64,000 nucleotides of DNA from Filosporella fistucella (lineage: Eukaryota; Ascomycota; Leotiomycetes; Helotiales), in contig JAQJZZ010000010.1 in NCBI GenBank assembly GCA_030077755.1, positions 1-64,000 on the forward strand. Reading direction: 5' to 3'. A model generated the notes under the pieces. That model ran no database searches. It saw only the letters and a program-made list of their open reading frames with translations, and was not told the origin of the DNA. The translations under genes were made by a program, and so were the position numbers. Positions within the stretch are counted from its first letter, which is position 1. Every line of letters starts with the position of its first letter. Positions 10,134-19,200 of the stretch are shown here, piece after piece.

Positions 10134-11466
10134 TCAAGACTCGCTTGCCTCTTCGTTGTCCTTAGATTCACCACCGGCCTCCTCATCTGGGTTATAGGCG
10201 GCTAAGGGTACGCGATCGGCGAAACTTTTCTTGGTTGCGATTCGTCCAGACGATCTGGATGGAATAAGGGCAGGTTTCTTGGATTTCTTGGCCTTCTTGG
10301 GTTTTCTGGCTTTCTTTAGGGTTAGTTCAGGCTCAGTTTTGGGGTACGGAGGTGGCAAAGTTTTCTCAGATTTGGTTCGTCTGGTAGGAGCGGCAGGAAG
10401 AGAACTAGCAGGAGGAGAGCTGGCTACAGGGGTATAGGTTATTCTAAGCTTAGGCTTCTTGGATGGAGTGGGATCGGCGTCTGCAGTGGCATTAGAATCG
10501 TCCATAGTGCTAGATTCGGGGGCCTTGCGCTTCCTGGTCTTTTTGGCAGATGAAGAACCAGCGACAAATGACTTTGTAGTGGCTTTTCCTTTGCCCTTTC
10601 CGGAAGAGACAGGAGAATCTTTGGCACTATGGTCTTTCATATTAGGGGTGGCGGACATAGAAGCCTTTTTAGTAGCAGAAGGACGGGGTGGAGCAGGGTA
10701 GTGGCGATGAGGCTTAATTATGACGGGGTTACCAGCATTTAGAAGATGTTTAATCCACTGTTAGTAGTTTGGGTGGTCGGCAATAGTGGCTTTATTATAG
10801 GAAGACTCAGGCAGGTTAAAGTTACCACCGTTATATTCCTCACCGAGAATGGTCAAAACACCGCCATTAGGACCGATAAGTGGATGGCCGAGATGGCTAC
10901 GGGCTGGTTGGATTTTGAGGTGAGGTTTAAAGGTGGCTTTGAATGAGCAGACCTCTATTTGTGTGATTTGGGATGTGGCGTTGGCAAACCACAAGATGCC
11001 AAAGAGGTGGTCAGAAAGAGGGCGGTGTTTGACTCCGGCGTTGCGCAGAGATTCCAGAGTATAACTAGCGGGGTCTGGATCAAAGAATTCGGCATTTTTG
11101 ATGTAGGTGGCAGTGAATTTGATACCGGCTGGAGTGGTAGGGTCACCAGGAGAAGAAGCAGGAGCTTTTCCGCTAGAAGACTCCTTTTTTGGGAGTAGCA
11201 GCGGGGTTTTGGGTGGTGGATTGGTGGCTGGCAGCTTCGGTGATGCTTGGAGCAGGAGCCATGCTAGCCTTAACAGATTCGGCTACGAGCCAGGCAAGAG
11301 CAGGATCAGTTAAGCTATGCATGAGGGTATTAATGGCATGGTACATGGGGTTAGAGGTAGCGGGCTCTTGAGGAGCTGTGTCTGGTTGGTCGTCTCCACC
11401 AGGTGGGGTGACAGGAGCGAGGTGCTCAGGAGTAGATGGATCGTTCCGGTGCTTGGGTAAAGACAT
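10134..11466 (-). pseudogene. Antisense ORF of the 11.6-kb element, basic Ser/Lys-rich protein
   Basis: Read from the ATG at 11,466 (MSLPKHRND...) the frame is open to a T6/A6 run at 11,185-11,190, where one base of shift is needed. It then continues through a conserved-looking stretch (FANATSQITQIEVCSF, HPLIGPNGGVLTILGEEYNG) to a TAA at about 10,761 that fits CAA-to-TAA decay (NY-stop-QWIKHLL), and on to 10,134. The last 170 residues are Lys/Ser/Pro rich with several basic clusters (KKTRKRK, KKARKPKKAKKSKK) and an acidic end, suggesting a nuclear or nucleic-acid-binding protein. I do not recognise the family. The run of A's could be a sequencing error, a frameshift site or a real break. A TATAAAT word at 11,611-11,617 (minus) lies about 145 bp upstream of the ATG, so the ORF may have its own promoter. 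Confidence 0.65.
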
Positions 11467-12096
11467 CTTAGTGCGCTTGAGGTGTACTATAGGAGACCAG
11501 TTAGGGAGGGGACTGTTGTAAGTAGGGGAGGGAATGGTGCAAAGAGGCACCTACCTGGCCAACTTGAAAAATTGTTGAAAAAAAAAAGTTGAAAGGGAAT
11601 GGGGAAGGGTATTTATACTCAAAATAGGACGAGGACGAGGCTTGCTATTATGCAAAAGCGAATTGCTAAACCTTGGAAAGGAGAGAAAGCAAAAGCAAAT
11701 TATTGGTCAAAGTCGAACTTTATGGACGCCGCAAAGAGCGAGTACCCGTCAAAGCAGCCTTCGTAATAGCACTGGCTTGCTTCTTGCCCTTGCCGTGAAC
11801 GGCAGCACACTTCTTTAAGTCCTTAGGAGCTATTTTTGGTTGGTTTGTCAAGGTCGAGGTTGGCGCTAGAAAGTTTGTTTATTAAGTAGGAAGACGTGTA
11901 GGGTGGGAGGCAAAGGCGAATGGTTGGTTGAAAACTGAATTGTTTGCTCGATGGTTTCTATCAACTGCAAGCCGTATGCAATTTACCTTTAGCCGAATCG
12001 AACCAATTATTTAAGAATTCTTTTCCTTGAAAACTTCTTTTCCTTTTTAACCTTTTTCCCTTCGAACCATACGAGAAAACAGGTCGTACCATAGCC
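11467..12096. other. Spacer between the two divergent extra ORFs
   Basis: About 630 bp without a believable frame separates the antisense ORF from the sense ORF. It holds a TATAAAT word facing left (11,611-11,617) and a pyrimidine-rich TTTTCCTTTTTAACC stretch just before the ATG at 12,097. I read it as a shared divergent promoter region; this is inference. Confidence 0.4.
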
Positions 12097-14625
12097 ATGG
12101 AGAACGCACTGGACATTCGATCTGAGAGCACTGCTCTTACCGCTGGCACAATATTTCGGAATACGCAAGAGGTAAAGGATTACCTTGCGGGTATACTAGA
12201 ATAAGACAGGTATGAGGTTAAGGCAGGCATTCTTCAGGACATGCTACGGTACCACGAAAGGGCATCAGATATGATTGAGGAAGTGTTCTTATTTATGCAG
12301 GAAGGGGGAGCTTACCGGACACACATATCGGAGGACGAGTTTACTGGCAGATGGGCACAGGCACTATCGATCATTGAGGAAAATAAGAAGAGACGGGACC
12401 GAACGCATGAGGCAAAGAAGGCCATATGCAATAGGTGGAAGGATAATAGTGTTGCAAAATGGTTAGACGAAGCAAACTACTCGCTGAATTTCCTTCACGC
12501 ATATAGAAAGCTGGCTCGACTTGCTGGTAGCTTGGAGCAATCAGTGCGACTGGTAAACATTGCAGCAGTTCAACGCCTCACTGGTGGAAAGAAATGGGCC
12601 AAGCCAGTCAAGGGTCTCACGTCTGGTGATTTTAATAAAGCATGGAAGATTCGGAACGAAAAGGTGGAGGAAATTTCTTTGCGGCAGGCACGAGAGCTAG
12701 GAATGACCTTTGGCGTTTGCGGATTTCTAGAAGAGATTGGTGCAGGAACGATCGAAGAACCTGTCCCAGAAGACCCGATGCAGCTGGATAGTGATAATAG
12801 TGGTAGAGAAATTTCACCCCGCCCGGCGGGTCAAAATTCACTAGTTCCAGGTGCGAATCTTGAAAGTAGCGGTCGGGCTCTCAGATCCAAAGGAATTCGC
12901 ATGCCATAAGAGGAAGCGGAGGAATACGGTATGGTTCCAGGACCCATGGATAATCTAGATGAAGAAGAAATGGACGATGCGGAGGAAGAATTAGCGAATG
13001 GCGGGGAAGATGATAAGGATATACAGGCAGTGAGCAGCCAGTGCCGCTGCACAAAAGATGTTACGGAGGGCTGGAAAATTGCGGTGAAAAAGAAGAGGGC
13101 ACTTGGGATTGTGATTGGGATGAAGCTACTAGCTAAGATGCACACTTTTGAAAAGGTCTGCTTTCCACATGAACGGCTCATGGCAGGACAAATTGGGCTC
13201 TATACTAAACGCTTGGATCGACCTCTTTTGGACTATCGGTTAAAATACGTGCTAGATCACTGCTTGGATATCGGAAAACTAAAGACTAATGAGGCGATAT
13301 ATTAATGGTTTCGAGTTGCGAGTCGACCACCAAGACCTTCCGATGGACTAGGCCCCTATAAGTTCTTCCACGATAAGCAGGGAACCGATTTTGCTTTTAA
13401 TTAGGAAAAGATATTAAATGCTTGGGACCCCACGATTCTTCCTAGATAGAAGGCTGACGGATCCGTCGTTACCCCGCTCTTTGATTGGTGGTTCCAGAAC
13501 CCGGAGTTGAAGAAATAGATGTTAGATGAGTTTGATATGTACCGCTAGCATCTTCGAGAAATTAATGGTCGCAAGAATATTGGCTGGCTAAGAAACATGT
13601 TCTACTCGATCGCTTAGCAGTTGATGCGCCAAGATCATGCCTACTACATGCTATACGCGGCACTAAGACCTGATGCTACATGGCGCTTGGTTAGCTACCC
13701 CTACTATGCGAAGTATTGTGTTCCTGGAGATGGTACTTACTTTTATTATATCGATCTCAACATACCAGACTTGCTAGCCAAGCAGCGTGGCGTATACATG
13801 ATTCAAGGAATAGTATCGATGGATGAAGAGGACGATGAGAATTGCATATTCTTTCTGCCTGGAATGTAGCACAAGCTAGGAGAATGGTGGGATCGCGTAG
13901 TTGCTCGAGGATAGGCTATAGATGGGTTTGTTCATCGGATCACTGACCAGCTTTTTATCAAAGAAGACGCCAAAGTTCTAGGATTGGAGGGCTAGAGGAA
14001 CGTACCCTGTAGGCCAGGAGACGCGAGAATCACGTTGCCATCGATACCCCATGGTGCTACCGGTCCTACCACAAAGGTGCGACGTACGATGCTTCCCTGG
14101 TTTGTGGGCATATAGGATAATGAGGAGAACTTGGAAGTGACTGAGGGAGGCACTTGGCGTATGCTATCCGAGTCGCACAGAGATTAGACTGCTCCAATGG
14201 CTACGCCATCCGGGCTAGCTAATAGATACGGCGCTACACCCTTTAGATTTCCTGCAAGCTTTGAATTAGGGGGTTTAGGGGCCTTGTCTAATGCTCTCGT
14301 GTGTCGCAGACGCTGGAGCTCACCTGCAGTTTTAAAGGAGAGGAACATATTGCTGGGTGACGATAGGGAAGCTGCTCACAGATTTATTATAGAAGGACGT
14401 GAGAGAGCTGCGCGTGTGGCTTTGGCTTTATACAGGGATATGATAGAGGAGGAGAAGCGTGTGTTTAAGGAGAAGTCGTTCTATTTTCACTTAGAGCGAT
14501 CTCGTGCTTCCGGAACTCCCATGCCTGAGGTTGAGCCAGATGTGGATATATTGGATAAAGGGGTTTTGACGGAGGCCTATAGGGAGGGTCTTTACTTTAT
14601 AGAGGATTGGAACGTGGAGAAGTAG
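12097..14625 (+). pseudogene. Extra sense ORF with 2-oxoglutarate/Fe(II) oxygenase-like domain
   Basis: Frame 1 runs 843 codons from the ATG at 12,097 to TAG at 14,623 without a single frameshift, broken only by nonsense codons (TAA at 12,202, 12,907 and 13,303; TAG at 13,402, 13,447, 13,516, 13,546, 13,615, 13,867 and later). Residues about 1-270 are a helical, charged region (RWKDNSVAKWLDEANYSLNF) that I do not recognise, followed by an acidic linker. The region around 13,690-13,900 has SYPYYAKYCVPGDGTYFYYIDLNIPDLL, then GVYMIQGIVSMDEEDDENC, then LPGM-stop-HKLGEWW. That is the layout of a 2OG-Fe(II) dioxygenase fold: an H-x-D iron motif (here Y-I-D, His changed to Tyr as C-to-T would do), a strand-rich core and a distal His. 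Function in the element is unknown; nucleic-acid or protein oxidation is conceivable. Domain call is by eye. Confidence 0.55.
12812..12830. repeat. GC-rich palindromic core, copy 4
   Basis: TTTCACCCCGCCCGGCGGG inside the sense extra ORF, but in another phase than copies 1 and 2 (it reads ISPRPAG). It is flanked by AA and TCAAAATT, giving the longest dyad of the four, about 29 bp. The change of phase argues that the DNA, not the peptide, is what recurs. Confidence 0.85.
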
Positions 14626-14668
14626 GTGTGGAATAGTCAAGGGGCGATTGTTCTTGGGGGAGGACGTA
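14626..14668 (+). other. 3' end of the internal region with polypurine tract
   Basis: GGGGGAGGA at 14,656-14,664 lies four bases before the 3' LTR, where plus-strand priming of an LTR element is expected. The stop of the extra ORF is only 43 bases from the LTR. Confidence 0.7.
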
Positions 14669-14874
14669 TGTGGTGGGGTTAAAGCCCCGTGATTTTAGGT
14701 TATGTGTTTTACCGGTAGATAGTTTTTCCGCTCCGGTGCTCACTTCACATATAGTGTAGCCCGAGCATAACTTAATAATATAATCCTTCTTCTTCTTTCA
14801 AATACCACCCCTATTATTTTGGTTATTGTGTTATTTATCGTGCACTCAGACGGCACACTTCCTATTCCTTCACA
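14669..14874 (+). repeat. 3' LTR of the 11.6-kb element
   Basis: 206 bp, TG...CA, same length as the 5' LTR with about five transition differences. The target duplication ATAT follows at 14,875-14,878. Confidence 0.95.
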
Positions 14875-16661
14875 ATATGTCTAAAGCTAAACCGCTTTCT
14901 ATAATATAATCTTTTTATAAACTATAGCCTTAATTTTATAGATTAAAGGCATATGCTTCCTTATTTCACAGAAATGACAAGTATTATATTGGCATTTTGG
15001 CTAGAGATAATAAAAGCTATTATAGCAAGCTAAGTATTAAATCACTTTATATTCGTCTTTAATTTAAGGTTTATGCTCTCTTAGCTCTTCGATTATTCTT
15101 AGATTATAGCTACTTAAGAATTAGACTATAGTCTTTAATGCTTTATTAGAAAGTTGATATAACTCTACTTATAAGTAACGTTTTTGGCTCTAGGACCCCG
15201 GAATAATATAAGACTTATAAATATGGTATATAATAACCTAATGGGTTGGATTATATAAAAACATAACGCTACTAAGGTATAGACCCACTTATAGGGCTTA
15301 GGTTAAGGTATAGAGGAAAGTGGTGTCTTACCATATGGTGTCTTACTATAAAATACCTTAGTTAGCAATAGTGGGACCAATTAGAATATGTCTAATTTGG
15401 TATCTCACCAAAACACCACGCTCACATAATAAGTAGGCTAATTTTTTATATAAGCCAATTCTATATTAATATAGGCTTTTAACTCTCGCTAATAATAGCT
15501 TATTAAGGCTTTAATATTTTAGCTAATTTAATTTGCATATTTTTAAAATTCTATAAAATAATTAATAATGCTCCTTATTTACTTTAAATTATAAAGGTGC
15601 ATTTTTGCTATTTTAACTTTATTAATATTTTTAAATATATAATGGATTTCCTTCTTAAATTCTCCTTATATTCTAAATATGTTTTTAATAATAATTATAG
15701 CTTTGCATATATTTAAATGCTAAAAGTAATTTATTAAAAATGGCTAAACCTATTTTATAACTTCCTCTTATAAATAAAAGGATATTTATAAGGCATAGCT
15801 CTTATTTAAAGGAAACTTATTATTATTAAAATAGGTATAAAGTTTTATTTATAATAAGAAGATCTTTAATTCCCTTTAATTCCTTATAAAAATGTTTAAT
15901 AGCTTAATCTGAAGAGTTTTTATAAGTTTTAACTTAATAGGTTTAGGCTCCTTATCCTTTATAAAAATGTTATTATCTCGGGCTTAAGATATTAAGGGTA
16001 TTTTTATAATATTACTTCTTAGGCTAAGTATGTTAATTAATGCTTTGCTGGATATATTATCTTAATAAATTGATATCCATTAAAAAGGTGCTTAAAGTAT
16101 AATAGTTATTATATGGGCTAATACTTATATAATAATTTTAAATAAGGGATAGGTATATTATAAAGACATTTAATTATAATATTATTAAATATAAAGAATA
16201 TTATTTAAAGTTAAGCACGAAGCTCCTATTTAATAGCAGAAATGCTAATCTTATATAAAATCTTTATTTTTAATAAATCCTCTTAGGAACCTAGGGCTCT
16301 AAGGTTCCTGGCGCCTTGGATCCTAAGGGTCTAATAGGATCTAGCTAGTCACGTGACCTAGGGTCTCCTACCTGATGGGTGTCCCCGTTAGCTAAGCTTA
16401 TAGTCCACTAGTCTCGTGACTTGTTACTCGTGACCGTAATAATAAGGTCTATATTTGAAGCCTATTGTCGCGTATATAATGGTATTGTGCTTTAAGAGTA
16501 GGAATCGAGTATCCTATAATCTTAGATATGTTAAATCTAAAGTCTATGTCTAGTAAAAGCAGCATAAAAGGCCTATTTTTATAATTGGTAATTAACCCTT
16601 ATTCTTGCAAAAGATGCTAGAACGTATCAATGACATGAATATACTTATTTATCCAATATAC
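14875..16661. other. AT-rich inter-element sequence, no gene seen
   Basis: Almost free of CpA-rich or GC-rich words and closed in all frames beyond short shadows. The exceptions are the inverted-repeat unit near 15,320-15,419 and a less AT-rich patch at 16,290-16,440 with a small hairpin (AGGAACC...GGTTCCT) and a GTCACGTGAC palindrome. It is probably older repeat DNA mutated beyond recognition. Confidence 0.6.
15320..15419. repeat. Possible small inverted-repeat (MITE-like) unit
   Basis: GTGGTGTCTT at the left end faces AAAACACCAC at the right end, 100 bp apart; the left part repeats TGGTGTCTTAC in tandem, and the right half holds a CCAATTAGA...TCTAATTTGG hairpin. No clear target duplication is visible, so this is a weak call. 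Confidence 0.3.
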
Positions 16662-16858
16662 TGTAAATAGAACCACAAATAATACAAATAATAAAAAGGG
16701 TAAGCAGCTGGTGGTCTTTAGTAATTATAGCATTATTGTCTAAGTCTCTAAGTATAGAAGGTCGAGCCCTGGAATAATATGACAAAACACTAGAAAATAG
16801 CCGAACACGTGCCACACGTGACTAGTATAATAAATACTGATTTTAAAGCCCTTTTATA
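16662..16858 (-). repeat. 3' LTR of the second element (left copy)
   Basis: Starts TGTAAATAGAACC on the plus strand; its right terminal CA has become TA. About eight transitions separate it from the other copy. It keeps two CACGTG boxes nine bases apart (16,796-16,801 and 16,805-16,810). Confidence 0.93.
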
Positions 16859-16859
16859 C

Positions 16860-16873
16860 TCGCCCCCACCCAG
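16860..16873 (-). other. Polypurine tract of the second element
   Basis: On the minus strand CTGGGTGGGGGCGAG lies directly against the LTR. It is one of very few G-runs in the neighbourhood, which fits a functional constraint before decay. Confidence 0.65.
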
Positions 16874-19200
16874 TTTTATTAAACGAGTACGTTCAAGTCT
16901 TCTAAAATAGGCCCAAATAACTCTAATCATAAGGAAATGCTTAAAAGAATAAAGTGATCCCTAATGTTAGAACCTAAAAAGAAAATATCCCGTGACCTTT
17001 CTTAGAAGTTTACTTTTAAAGAATAGCGGATAATTGGCCATTCACTCTCAATTCCAAGCTCACATGGCTTCTTATGGCATATATAAACCCTCCCATTCCT
17101 TTTAACCTCTTAAATTTAATATCTTTCCTATTTTCTTTATAACTTTTCGCCCACCTCTTTTATAGTGGCCTATAGCGATAATGATCCTTCCTTAGATACC
17201 CTCATCGCTATTGCTATCCTTAATTATAAAGGTCTATTGCTAAGGTAGGTGATAAAAAGATACGCTAATGATAAATCGAGATTTTTGTAATTGCGGGGTA
17301 TAATAATACTCGAAGATAAATACTTTTGGCCTTTTATTAGAGCTAAGTTTTGCCATTTAATATATCTTTTATCCCTTCTCTAACTTCTTATTAAGTCTTG
17401 CTCCTTTATTAATGATTATCGTCGCTATTTAATATTATCGTCATCGTTCGGCGCTCTCTTAGAGCAATCGAATTAGGGTAGTTATATAAGCTAAGTGCCA
17501 CTTTATTATAATAGTCTCATGGTAATCACGCATAGGGTTTTTACACTCGCCTAAGGCAGCCGACACGTCCTTGGTTAGTCTTAGGCTAGATATAGTTTCT
17601 TCCACGGTTGGTTGGTTTAAAAGAATTAGTTGGCTAATCGTCTTTTATACTTCTCAAATCCCATTTTCCGTCCTTCCTTCCTTCCTTCCTTTAATAACTT
17701 CGACTTATATATTAGTGGTTAGGATATAAATAGGTCGATAACCTTGAATGAAAACCTCGAATTTGAACGTATATATAGGATAATAAGGTATTAGGTAGTA
17801 AGGCTCTATGCAAATAGGTAGATGTCGGTAAGCACTAGTAGCGCGGCCAGTTTAATTATTTTCCTTATATTTCTTTGCTTATCCTTATAATATTATTCAT
17901 TTTTATTATTATAAAGAGTTTTGTAAGGATCTTTTTGGCTAGTGCCAAACTATGGGTTAAGGGATCGAAAGTATATTAAGCCTCTATTTCTATGAAGTGC
18001 CTTCCACGGGTTATCTAAGCTATGTAAGGCGTGCTTTGCATGTCTAGATAGCGGTGTATTACCCTAGTTGGTATATATTAAGAGTTTTTATAAAGGGCTT
18101 AATAGCTTCTTTTTTTTTTATATTATATTTATCTTAATAGCTTATCCTATATTACATGCACCTTCGGCTTTCGCTAGGGAGAGTGCCTCTTTATGGATCC
18201 GTGCGAGAATGTGAGAGAGACCTACCCACGGTTAGGAATGTTGTTATCGCTAAAGTTTCTTTAATAGACGTAAAACTCTTAAAGGGTTATTAATATAAAT
18301 TTCAAGGATGTCTCCTTTAATAGAGGAAGTATGTCTTTAATTAGTGGCTGGCTATTATGGACTTTGGCTATTTGCTTTTATAATAAAAGCTTATTAAACT
18401 TATTAAGTTATTATAGCTATAAGGGAGGTGCCCGGGCACTTTTTAAACCTTATATTTATACTCTAATAAGCGGTGTGCTAAGAAGCCAGTAGGGAATATT
18501 AATTATTTAAGGGAAAATACTTTATTTTTCGAGCTGGAATAGATGTATTCTAAACCAATTATAAAGATTATTGCCTTTTTGAGTCTTAATAGGGGGTAAT
18601 TGCTAGCTATAACTGCTTTTCCTTAAGATTTAAGATGGCGACCATTTAAAACTAAGGGGAATTCCGAGGGCTTTATTTTATTTTTAAGGGTTTTTCTTTT
18701 AAGGGCTTTTTTAAGGTTCACTTCGGTGTGTCTCATAATAGGTTCCTGGTCCAATCCTAGTCTCTTATTACCTTTTTACTTTGATCTATTAGAGCAAATC
18801 CAATATTAAACCCTCCGTGGAGTTATGGTTATAAGAAAGGTGTCCTAAAACCTTGCCTAGGGTGCGGTTGAGATATCTCCTAATCCTATTTAAAAGAGGT
18901 CTAAAGACACCGATCTAGAGCGCTTATAGAGCTTCGGCTCTCCCGCTTATCTATAATTAAAGTCGGCCTCGTCCCATATATTAGGGCAACGCGAGCTAAT
19001 GGATCCCACACAAAAGCAGATAAGGGGTATTATGTTAGTGTCCTTTATAGTTTTTAACTATTAAGGTGATCTTTTAATTATCGCGTAAGGATAGCGCTTA
19101 TAAAGCTTTTAGTTTTCCCGCTATCTTGAAGAGTGGCTTTTACTTAGGGCCAAGTCGAATATTAATATAGTATCGCTTAGGCCTAAAGATAGCTAGCTAA
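16874..19200. other. 3' part of the second element, no intact gene
   Basis: AT-rich sequence between the integrase remnant and the 3' LTR. On the plus strand, near 17,170-17,240, a short stretch (AYSDNDPSLDTLIAIAILNYKG) looks coding-like and would be antisense to the element, but it is too short to call. A (TCCT)5 tract lies at 17,671-17,691. Otherwise nothing recognisable. Confidence 0.45.
17671..17691. repeat. (TCCT)n microsatellite
   Basis: Five tandem TCCT units inside the second element. Confidence 0.85.

Larger units (their letters stand above)
3319..14874 (+). mobile_element. Full-length Ty3/gypsy-type LTR retrotransposon with two extra ORFs
   Basis: Two 206-bp direct repeats starting TG and ending CA bound 11,556 bp and are flanked by the 4-bp duplication ATAT (3,315-3,318 and 14,875-14,878). 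In order: primer-binding site, Gag with a zinc knuckle and aspartic protease (frame 1), a -1 frameshift signal, RT-RNase H-integrase (frame 3), an antisense ORF, a sense ORF with an oxygenase-like domain, polypurine tract, LTR. RT-RNaseH-integrase order marks it as Ty3/gypsy. The LTRs differ at only about five sites, all transitions, so insertion is recent relative to the second element or RIP was light. Internal stops are mostly TAG from CAG or TGG. Four copies of an 18-bp GC-rich palindromic core lie inside. It is larger than typical 5-7-kb fungal gypsy elements because of the extra ORFs. Confidence 0.95.

Noticed and set aside
3793..14625. Reassignment of TAG to a sense codon
   Set aside because: TAG replaces both Gln and Trp codons and occurs with other transition damage in repeats only; intact genes of the window end in normal stops and lack internal TAG.
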